The translations under genes were made by a program, and so were the position numbers. 64,000 bases of DNA from Lingula anatina (taxonomy: Eukaryota > Brachiopoda > Lingulata > Lingulida > Lingulidae), in contig NW_019775513.1 of the NCBI RefSeq assembly GCF_001039355.2, forward strand, positions 348,647-412,646, read 5' to 3'. How positions within the stretch are numbered: the stretch's first letter is position 1; every line of letters begins with the position of its first letter. The notes under the pieces are model-generated. The model ran no database searches, was not told the DNA's origin, and saw only the letters and a program-made list of their open reading frames with translations. Positions 12,601 to 24,600 of this stretch are shown here, one piece after another.

Positions 12601-15600
12601 ATCATAGGAATTTTTTTGGTAAGAGTTAATAAGTGCATCAGTGTCTAAAGGTGACAGTAAAAGTAGAATCAAAGTGCTTCCTTTCTTTTTTAGATCATGG
12701 AAAATGCTGAGATCAACAACCTGATCAAGATCGTTGGCCTGCAGTACAAGAACAAGTATGACAGCCCAGAGACCCTGAAGACCCTGCGCTATGGCAAGAT
12801 CATGATCATGACTGATCAGGATCAGGACGGCTCACACATTAAGGGTCTACTGGTCAACTTTATACACCACAACTGGCCGTCCCTACTCAAACACAACTTT
12901 GTTGAGGAGTTTATAACTCCCATTGTTAAGGTCAGTCTGGGAATTCACTGTAGTGCTCTATGCTGATATTCAGTCTTCATGATAAAATCTAATGGTCCAC
13001 TCTGTTGAATGATGCGTGAACATTTAAAGAAGTCTGCCTTTGTTTTATTTTGGATAGCTTATGTATATGTTCAATAGTATTTTGTAGTCTGATATGTAAT
13101 AGTTAAAATTCAAGAAATACATTTAACCATCATTGTAAGTTTACTCATGGGAAGAAAATTCTCTTTAATATGTATGATTATCAGATATTTTGTTGGTTGG
13201 ATACCAGTAGAAAATTTGTCAGTTTTGTTTTTACATTGAAACCTGTTTACAGTTCTTTTATGACATCCCTTTGTCATTGCCCTATAAAGGACATATTTGC
13301 CTCAATGTGCATTAAAGACAGCAATAGTTAACACAAATTCTTTAAACTCTTGCAGGTGACCAAAGGAAAGGAGGAGAAGGCTTTCTACAGCTTGCCAGAG
13401 TTTGAGGAGTGGAAAGAAGCAACACCTAACTGGCACACTTATAGATGCAAATACTACAAAGGTTTTAATTTTTTTTGCTTTTAACATTTCCCAATTCAGC
13501 CTAGATCCTAGGCTTTTTACTAGATCACATTATTGTGTATCTTTTACTCAAAGTGAATACAGTCAGAATTATAAACATAGAGCATAAACTTCTTAACATC
13601 TAAGAGGCCAACATATTGTTAAATCTTTCCCCTATTTCACCAAAATGAACATAGAATTTTAACTTTTTTCCTTGATGTTTTTCTGAATTAAACACCCTGC
13701 AAACCTGGTTGTAAGGTCAACCAGCTATTCTTTCTACCCTTTTTTTTTTTCTTAAAACCCAAAATTATATCTGAACCCTGTTATCTATTTTGATAAGGTG
13801 TTTCTTTATCTATCTCCACCAAGGTTTGGGTACCAGCACCTCCAAAGAGGCAAAGGAGTACTTTTCTGATATGGAAAGGCACAGGATTCCTTTCAAGTAC
13901 AGCGGACCTTCTGATGATGCATCTATCACACTGGTTTGTTTCCTCTAAGAATTTCTTCACTTTTAGCTGACCATGTTAGATTAAATGACTACAATGCGGG
14001 TGGGAGGAGTTTTGTAATAGAATGTTTCACATTTGAATGGGTTTGTTCATGAAAGGTCTGAAAACATGCATCTGTGGAACTAGGGCATATTTTGACCAAA
14101 GTAGTTAATTTTGTATTCAAGGCTTTCTCCAAGAAGAAGATAGAAGAGAGGAAACAGTGGCTATCTAACTTCATGGAAGATCGTAAAAGACGTGCTGAGT
14201 TAGGCCTGCCAGATGTAAGTATGCTAGTTTACAAAAGCACTAAACGGTTTCATATTTGTTCCCATATATTTTAATAAGTTGCCAGGGAAAAACATAGGTT
14301 TTTCTCTTGTGTTTAATAAGAAAAATTTTTCTCATTCCCTCTTCTTTTCTCTAGGTTTACCTGTATGGCAAGGACACCAGACACATAACCTACAATGACT
14401 TTATCAACAAGGAATTGATCCTGTTCAGTAACATGGACAATGAAAGATCCATCCCAAGTCTTATTGACGGTGAGTAGGGTGATGCGAGATATATTGCTAC
14501 ATGCTAGAGGATTGGAGAAAAAAATGGGTAGCAGTAGTAGCAAATTTGAAAAGGCAGTGGTCTGTGCCCAAAAAATTANCCAAAAATATTTTCTTTTATT
14601 ACCCAGTGTTATTTCACAAATACAGTAGTTACAGATACAATAACTGTGAAAAGAAAAAATGGGACAATAAATTGTTTTGTAACTTGATTGTTTATAATTT
14701 TTGAGATAATATTAAAATGAAGGCAGGTTTTTATTTGCTTTAAAATTTAGAAAATGTTTCTGGAAGCTTAATACTAACTAAATACTGTCTTAATATTTCA
14801 GATCAAAAACCACATGTGGGTCTTTGTGAACTGTCTCATCGTAAATCCAACCTTTGACTCTCAAACCAAAGAAAACATGACCCTGCAGGCCAAGAGCTTT
14901 GGTTCTAAATGTGAGCTCAATGATAAATTCATACAACAGGTAAGACATGTGGAACTCCACCCCTAGGTGCAGGTACACAGATTTACGCTGGTGTAAATTC
15001 CTCATATGATCATATTCCAGTCAGTTTGAAACATAGTAGCAGTAGTGAATAAGATGGCTTTCACATGCAAAATGGTTTCATATTATAATTTAACAATGCC
15101 ATTTACATTGAAAGCGTTTGAATGATTTCTTTTAATAGTTTCGGCAACCACTTTCAGGTGTCCAAATGTGGTATTGTGGAAAGCATCTTGTCCTGGGTGA
15201 AGTTCAAGACCCAGACTCAACTGAACAAGAAGTGCCATGCCTCTAAGCATTCCAAGCTGAAAGGAATTCCGAAGCTGGATGATGCCAACGATGCAGGTAA
15301 CATGGAAACTTGTTAGTCTTGCACAACTAGAGTTTTTTTTTTTTTTTTTTTTTTTATATATATATATATATAAAAGACTTTGTAGAGATGAAAAGATGAA
15401 ACATGGTAATAACAGAATTATTTTAAACATTTGAAGGACAATATTTAACTTTGTTCACGTTTATCATGATCATGATATGTATCCCAAATAGGAACAAAGA
15501 ACTCAGCCCATTGTACACTGATCCTGACTGAGGGAGACTCTGCCAAGACCCTGGCAGTAGCTGGACTCAGTGTGATCGGTAGAGACCAATATGGCGTCTT

Positions 15601-18600
15601 CCCACTGCGTGGTAAAGTTCTCAACGTGAGGGAGGCCACACACAAACAGGTAAGAAGGAAGGACTAACATGCTAGTTTGAGTTCCCATTCCTTGTGATAA
15701 ATGATTGAGTAAAACCAGTAAAATAGGTCTACAGGGAAGAGTAGAAAATAGAGCAGTTGTTTTAGGAAAAAAGACCAAAGGAGAATATTTTTATTGTGCT
15801 GTTTTGAGTCTGTCAGTTATTCTTACAATTATAGGACTTTTTTGGTAAGAGTTTATAAGTGCATCAAAGTCTAAAGGTAACAGTCAAAGTAGAATCAAAG
15901 TGCTTCCTTTCTTTTTTAGATCATGGAAAATGCTGAGATCAACAACCTGATCAAGATCGTTGGCCTACAGTACAAGAACAAGTATGACAGCCCAGAGACA
16001 CTGAAGACCCTGCGTTATGGCAAGATCATGATCATGACTGATCAGGATCAGGACGGCTCACACATTAAGGGTCTACTGGTCAACTTTATACACCACAACT
16101 GGCCGTCCCTACTCAAACACAACTTTGTTGAGGAGTTTATAACTCCCATTGTTAAGGTCAGTCTGGGAATTCACTGTAGTGCTCTATACTGATATTTAGT
16201 CTTCATGATAAAATCTAATGATACACTCTGTTGAATGATGCGTGAAAATTTAAAGAAGTCTGCCTTAGTTTTATTTTGGATAGCTTATGTATATGTTCAA
16301 TAGTATTTTGTAGTCTGATAAGTAATAGTTAAAATTCAAGAAATACATTTAACCATCATTGTAGGTTTACTCATGGGAAGAAAATTCTCTTTAATATGTA
16401 TGATTATCAGATATTTTGTTGGTTGGATACCAGTAGAAAATTTGTCAGTTTTGTTTTTACATTGAAACCTGTTTACAGTCCCTTTATGACATCCCTTTGT
16501 CATTGCCCTATAAAGGACATATTTGCCTCAATGTGCATTAAAAACAGCAATAGTTAACACAAATTCTTTAAACTCTTGCAGGTGACCAAAGGAAAGGAGG
16601 AGAAGGCTTTCTACAGCTTGCCAGAGTTTGAGGAGTGGAAAGAAGCAACACCTAACTGGCACACTTATAGATGCAAATACTACAAAGGTTTTAATTTTTT
16701 TGTTGACATGTCTTTAACATTTCCCAATTCAGCCTAGATCCTAGGCTTTTTACTAGATCACATTATTGTGTATCCTTGACTCAAAGTGAATACAGTCAGA
16801 ATTATAAACATAGAGCATAAACTTCTTAACAACTAAGAGACCAACATATTGTTAAATCTTTGCCCTATTTCACCAGAATGAACATAGAATTTAAACTTTT
16901 TTCCTTGATGTTTTTCTGAATTAAGCACCCTGCAAACCTGGTTGTAAGGTCAACCAGCTATTCTTTCTACCCTTTTTTTTTTTCTTAAAACCAAAAATTA
17001 TATCGGAACCCTGTTATCTATTTTGATAAGGTGTTTCTTTATCTATGTCCACCAAGGTTTGGGTACCAGCACCTCCAAAGAGGCAAAGGAGTACTTTTCT
17101 GATATGGAAAGGCACAGGATTCCTTTCAAGTACAGCGGACCTTCTGATGATGCATCTATCACACTGGTTCGTTTCCTCTAAGAATTTCTTCACTTTTAGC
17201 TGACCATGTTAGATTAAATGACTACAATGCGGGTGGGAGGAGTTTTGTAATAGAATGTTTCACATTTGAATGGGTTTGTTCATGAAAGGTCTGAAAACAT
17301 GCATCTGTGGAACTAGGGCATATTTTGACCAAAGTAGTTAATTTTGTATTCAAGGCTTTCTCCAAGAAGAAGATAGAAGAGAGGAAACAGTGGCTATCTA
17401 ACTTCATGGAAGATCGTAAAAGACGTGCTGAGTTAGGCCTGCCAGATGTGAGTATGCTAGTATACAAAAGCACTAAACGGTTTCATATTTGTTCCCATAT
17501 ATTTTAATAAGTTGCCAGGGAAAAACATAGGTTTTTCTCTTGTGTTTAATAAGAAAAAATTTTTCTCATTCCCTCTTCTTTTCTCTAGGTTTACCTGTAT
17601 GGCAAGGACACCAGACACATAACCTACAATGACTTTATCAACAAGGAATTGATCCTGTTCAGTAACATGGACAATGAAAGATCCATCCCAAGTCTTATTG
17701 ACGGTGAGTAGGGTGATGCGAGATATATTGCTACATGCTAGAGGATTGGAGAAAAAAATGGGTAGCAGTAGTAGCAAATTTGAAAAGGCAGTGGTCTGTG
17801 CCCAAAAAATAAGAAAACCTAAATTGCCAGGATCTCAGAATCTACTGGCCCAAATCAGAAAAAATATCAGAAAAGGAGACCAAAATTACGACATTTTACA
17901 GACCAGGCTTCGCTTTTATTGGCATGGGACCAGTGCTAACTGTGACATAAATGGAAAGGTCATCTCTAAAAGAAATTCCTTCTTTGTATTGGCCAATGCT
18001 TCAGAAGAGAGAGAATAGATTTTTAAAAAATGGAAAAACAAAAAAATATACTGACCTTTATTATTTGTTTGTGTTTTGAACTTGCAGGTTTCAAGCCAGG
18101 CCAAAGAAAAGTCATGTTTACCTGCTTGAAGCGTAACCTGCAGAAGGAAATCAAGGTGGCCCAGCTAGCTGGTTCTGTCTCTGAGATGTCTGCCTATCAT
18201 CATGGTGAGATGTCTTTGATGGGCACCATCATCAACTTGGCCCAGAACTTTGTAGGTAGCAACAATCTCAACCTGCTGCAGCCCATTGGTCAGTTTGGTA
18301 CTCGTCTCCATGGAGGCAAGGATGCTGCCAGCCCCCGTTATATTTTCACAGCATTGAGGTTAGTTGAAATGTGGATTAAAATGGTATCCCACTATTATCG
18401 TGCTTCATAGTTAAGTAAATTTTTCATCCTGAAGCAAACTTAAAAGAGTGTTATCTACTACGACAAATCCTCAACCCAACCTATCCTAACCACCACCTTT
18501 GGATATATATGAAATGGCAATTTCTGTCCTGAATTCCATTTACATCATGAGCAAAGTTTATTTTCAGATTTGTAAATTTGAAAATCACCCCCCTTCCACT

Positions 18601-21600
18601 GTACTTTCAGCCCCCTGGCCAGAGCAGTATTCAATGCACACGATGAACCTCTGTACAAGTATTGTTATGATGACAACCTGAAGGTGGAGCCACAGTTCTA
18701 TGTCCCCATCCTGCCCATGGTGCTGGTGAATGGTGCCGAGGGGATAGGTACTGGGTGGAGCACCAAGATCCCCAATTATGATATCCGTGAAATAGTGAGC
18801 AACCTGAAGAGGCTGATAGATGGGGAGGAACCCAGGCCAATGGTATGGTATAAGTCTAGAGTTGAAAGTCTTCCCAATTTATCTGGATATTTGAAATGAA
18901 GTAGTCTGGGTCTTTTGTTTTACAACATCTGCTGTGATGTTATGCTGTGATAATATGTAGTAGTTTTCAAACTGTTTTTCAATTCTGTGTTCAGATCCCT
19001 GCCTTCAAGAACTTCATAGGAACAATAGAGGACCACAGCGGGGAGACCATCTGCCATGGAGAGGTGTCCATCCTGGATGATGAAACCATCGAAATAACCG
19101 AGCTGCCCATCCGAGTGTGGACGCAGAACTACAAGGAGTCTGTCCTGGAGCCCATGCTGCAGGGCACTGACAAAACTCCAGCAGTGATCAGGTATGGTAT
19201 AAGTCACAAATGTTGTTGCTTAAGTTGCTCTTTGAAGTAATATATATTTAGAAGTGTTTTTGGAATTCTTTGTTTTGTTTTTTTCCTTACCATCTGCAAA
19301 TTTTATTCTTTTTAAATTTAGTATTACATTTTAATTGAATGATCAAGTCAGATTTAAATAATGCTTTTGTGTATTTTAGTGACTACAAGGAGTACCATAC
19401 TGATGTGACAGTGAAATTTGTAGTCAAGATGACTGCTGAAAAACTGGCACAAGCTGAACAAGTAGGACTCCACAAGTTCTTCAAACTCCAGACCTCGATA
19501 TCTTCTAACATGGTAAGTTTTGGCATCTAACTTATAAAAACCTCTATAAATCAAGGAAGGGATCTTTCCTTACAATGTGCATAGGGCGAGGGGGGTGTTT
19601 CTTCATCTTTCTGAAATTGTAGTGCAAGTGTCCTTCATGATGACCTGAAATTTGTCTTAACTGACCAAGTTTTCTGTCTTTGATAGGTTTTGTTTGATAA
19701 GAATGGCTGCTTGAAGAAGTATGACCGTGCAGAAGATGTTCTCAGAGAGTTCTACGATGTCCGTATGGAGTACTACATCAAGAGGAAGGACTATCTGGAG
19801 GGCCTGTTGTCTGCAGAAGCCTTGAAGCTGGAGAACCAGGCACGCTTCATCTGTGAGAAGATTGATGGAGAAATCTCAATCGGTAAGGTTACACTGGTGT
19901 GGACATTTCATGTACATCTACTGGCAATCAGCTTATTAACTAGATTTTCACATGTACATTTTTTTTTAGAACAGTATTAATAAGTTTCAGTAATTGAAAG
20001 TCTTTGCAAGGTGTTCAGTTTATTCTAAATGTATGTGAAATAATATATGAAGTATACTGTTCATCTCCACAGAGAACAAACCCAAGAAGGAGTTGATTCA
20101 GCTTTTGGTGCGTAGAGGATACGACTCTGATCCTCTCAAAGCTTGGCGGGAGGCACAGGACAAACTAGCCGTATGTTATCAGACTTGTCTTTTTGTTAAG
20201 CACTTACTTATTCACATGGCTGTGATGGCCCATGTGGAATATTATATTGTTTTTCAGCTTTCAGTCTTTGAATATATGGCTGGGAATAGACCAATTTTAA
20301 AGTGTAAAGCAATTTCATTATACCAGTGTAATAGACCAAGAATTTTGATACAGAGGCATCATTAAAGGAGTATATTATTAGAAAACAAATCTGGTGAATA
20401 ATGCTATTTAGCATGATCTTTTTATACTTGTTTAGACTTTTATTCATTGAATATTTATACAAATTTTTACAAAAGACAGATAAAGCAGTTGCTAAAAAAA
20501 GATTTTAAAATTGTTACATGTATATGCAGATGACTGTTACATTCCAGGAGGCAGACAGAGGGGGTGTTGAGACAGAGAGTGATGATGAGCAGAGCGAGGC
20601 CTCCAGCACAGCAGGGGGCCCAGACTTCAACTACATCCTCAACCTGCCACTGTGGAGTCTGTCCAAGGAGAAGAAGGAAGAGCTGCTGAAGCAGAGAGAC
20701 GCCAAGCAGGAGGAACTGCGAGCACTCCGCAGAAAAACTCCAAGCTGTCTGTGGAAGGATGATCTGGAGAAGTTTTTTGGAGGAGTTGGAAGTATGGATC
20801 TCTTTGTCAAGTTAACTTTTTTTCCATCATTTAATGAGAAATCTTACATAATTTTTATTAGTACTGAAGGGTTCGTTGTTTTCTGTGTCTTGTCACAATA
20901 CAGAGTCAAATTCAATGCCTACTTTAGAATGTACTTTTTTCTTTGATTAGTATTAAAAAACAGAAATTGTTGCAGCAAAATTTTGAAATGAATGGCAGAT
21001 TTGTGCATGCAAACTCATAATTTGGGGTGAATCCTCCTTTATGTAGAGTGAAAAACCAGATAGATGCTGGAATCTAACAAATGCATTTTGAGGCCACTCA
21101 TCAACTGTCATACTGAGTTACAAAGTTGTTAGTTCTCTACCTTGGTATGCATGTGTTGTATTATTCTTTACTTTTCTCGCCTCGTAGAAAGTTGAGCAGA
21201 AGGAAAGAGAGGATGCTGCGGCAGGTGTCAACCCTGGTGTCGTCAAGACGGCCAAGGGCAGAGCTAAACCAAAGAAGATCCACATCGAAGAGACGAAACC
21301 TTCTCCCATGGGACGCAGGGTGGAGCCCAGGATTGACCAAGCCTTGAGGTCAAAGCTTGAAAGAAAGAAGGGAAAAGGAGGAAAGGTAGTCATGGATCCA
21401 TTCATTTATGCAGAAAAAAAGATATCCTTGCTATATTTTCTCCTTTTGTTGGAAATGGGCAAAATGGTCCCTTGAAAGAATTAGAAAAATAATTTTTTGT
21501 GCTAGGGTATCTTATTTGAAGTTGACATTCTCAGTTACCAAATTAAAATGTTTGTAAATATGTTTTTTCTATCATTAATAATGCTATGAAAGTGTACTGA

Positions 21601-24600
21601 AATCTAGCATATGCAGTGGTTCCCATTTAAAAGATTATGATATGATAATAATTTCCATTTACAGCTAAATAAGGCATGATATTCCCTTATGTCAGTCCAC
21701 AGCTGATGTAATTATTCGATGATTTACTAAATTCAAACCATTTTCTCATTTTTTACAAAAAGGGTGATGACCCAACACAGAAAAGGCTGTTTGACTTCCT
21801 GGATGCAGAGGATGGCAATGACATAAAATCTGTGGCGGCATCAGAGACAACATCTAAAGCAGATGATGAATTTGATGAACCCAAATCTCTTGCTGACCGC
21901 CTGGGAAAGAAGATTGGCAGTTCTCAAGGCAGCTCTACTGCTGGTAACTTACCTACTTTGATCATTAAACGGGGTTATCACTGTAAAAGTCCAATGCTGT
22001 ACCATAGTGCTATGCATGGGCTATCTGGAACTGCTTGTACCCTTCATGGGCTATCTGGAACTGCCTGTATTCCACTGGCCAATGACCACAGGGCTGCTGA
22101 GAAAAGGGGGGTTTACTGTATAAAAACCACACCATACATTACTAATGACTTACAGTATAAATGTCTCCCAACATTCACTCCACGAGGACTTGGTTTCACT
22201 TCTCTAGACTTGAAACATACTAGGCTAGTGTTGTCAGAACAGTCCAATCAGTTACAAACTGCGAGAGATCTGTCATATCGTTCAAGTCGTTTTATACTCC
22301 AAGCTGATATTAACATTTCAGCAGTTATCAGACAAAGAGAGGTTTACAAATGTCTTCGTGTTGTTATGAAAAGGCTGCTTAAGTGAATGGAAATGTGCCA
22401 AATTTGCTATAAACAGTTTTAAAAGAACAATATGTAGTCCTGTTGTTCTTTTTCTTGGCAGTTTGTTTCTTGGCTTTTCTCCCCCCAGAAAAAGAAGCAA
22501 ATGGCACATTAAAATAAAAAATTATCTAACAGAAACATTTATTGGTACATAAGATTTATTTAACAATCCCAATAATGCCATTGTTCCACAGCTCCCAAAG
22601 CCAAGAGACAAGCCAAGCCCAAGAAGTCTCCTGCCAAAGGAAAGAAGGGGAAGAAGAAGAAGGGGCCCTGGGAAAGCAGTGATGATGAGAGTGATGTCAA
22701 CATGGAGGAAAGTGATAATGACGATTTTGATTTTGGACCAAGGGAGAGAGCAGAACCCAGGAGAGCAACAGGTAATGAGTAGCCTTAGTTGGATTGTTGT
22801 TATTGCTATCACTGTGCACTTTGTTAAGATTTTATCTTTTAAACTCTGAATGCAAAACTGTGTTACTTATAATCTCAAACCTGCAAGAATAATTCAGATG
22901 CCTAAAATACAGCTTAAACTCTAAAAACCAGCCAGATTGGCTTATTTTCTAGCAGTAATGACTTTTTTTCCTAAAATTTTCCACTAGCTGCCTTGCTAGC
23001 TTATTGAAGATTGCTAAATATTATACTTCACTACTTCATATTCTACTTGTTTTCATTGTAGCAAAAGCCACTTTTTCACTACTTCATATTCAACTTGTTT
23101 TCATTGTAGCAAAAGCCACTTTCAAATTCAATGATGATTCTGAGGACGAGGTGGCCAAAATTGATGACGACTCTGATCAGAGCTTCAAATTTGATGATGA
23201 AGAAGATGAACCTAAACCCAAGAAAGTAAAGTAGGTTGAAAACAGTGCTGTGTTCATATTTAATGCTGAAATTAATTGACCATCATGTATATCCATCAAG
23301 CTGCTGAATGTGATAATGTGGGATTTAGTGTATAAAGGCCATCCCTGTTTTTTCAGACCTCCCAAAAAATCTGTGAGGATTGCTATGTCTGATGATGAAG
23401 ATGAAGAATTCAATGATGTTCAGGAATCTCAAGGTAAAGCTGTTGTTATAATTACCTCCACCAAGGAGGTTATGTGTTCACCCCTGTTTGTCTGTCAATC
23501 AACATAACTCGACAAGTTATGGACCGATTTTGATGAAATTTTCAGGAACTGTCAGAAGTGGGCCAAGGGAGAGATGATTAGTTTTTGGTGGTGATCCAGA
23601 TCAATAATCAACCAATAATCAATAATAATAATAAAAATTGCTGCCTATGTGCTCTTGGAGTGCTTTTCTAGTTAGATCATGCAGTGTATTTAGCACTTGA
23701 ATTCTGTTTTCTCACGGCATCTTAAAGGCTTTCTTGGGGGATTTGTGGCTTCTTGTCATCTTTGATTACATTGCTGTCACTTTTTTTTTAACAGAGATAA
23801 GTTGACAAAAGATAATATTTATAACTCGATAAAAGATCACATTCAATTTATAGTCTGTTGTTGATCCAAGTTATCTGTATTTTCAGAGGAGAAAGTGATG
23901 GCCGTAATCAGTGACAGTGAAGATGAGCCCCTTGTAGTGGAGAAGGAACCTCCCAAACCCAAGGAGGCACCAAAAAAGAAAACACTTGGGAAAAAGACTG
24001 TACCACTGGGAACAAAAGGTAAAGGTTTTGAGCGATTTCCTTTGTGAGTTTCACTAGTGCTTTGCTTTAACATATCATTTTCTTTGATGTGGTGTTTGAA
24101 GTTTGTACAACTTTTTTTTACCTTTTTCTCCTATTTTAATCTTAATTGCTATACAATAACAGCACTACTAATAGGCATTCCGTGGCTTATGATTGAATGG
24201 CATGATTTGTATGTAATTGCAAAGCAAATTTAAAAAATAAGATGAGCTATTTCACAGGGTCTCCTTCTCCTGCAGATTCCAAGCAGCCCAGTATCTTTGC
24301 AAAACTGTCCACTATTCCCAAGTCTTCAGATGTAGATGTAGCCTCTGTCTCTAGTACTGCTAGCTCTGGGTTGTTTGGGGCCAGGAACTCACAGCTCTCT
24401 TCGGCTCCTTCTTCCTCTCAGAACTTGGATGACATCATAGAAGTAGAATCTATTTCTAGTGTGGCTAGTTCTGCCACTGCTGCCTGTCCTCCAGGAAAGA
24501 AAGAAAGTATGCATTTATTGCATGATTAGTTATGATTAAAAAGAATTGTATATCTTTAGAAAATCTTGTGGTTGCTTGTCTTGATTATTTTTTTTCCTAA

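Noticed and set aside
11403-17808. Genuine tandem duplication of eight TOP2 exons, possibly mutually exclusive splicing
   Set aside because: Phase does not match between the blocks, all coding differences seen are synonymous, and single Ns mark both block edges. An assembly artefact explains everything.
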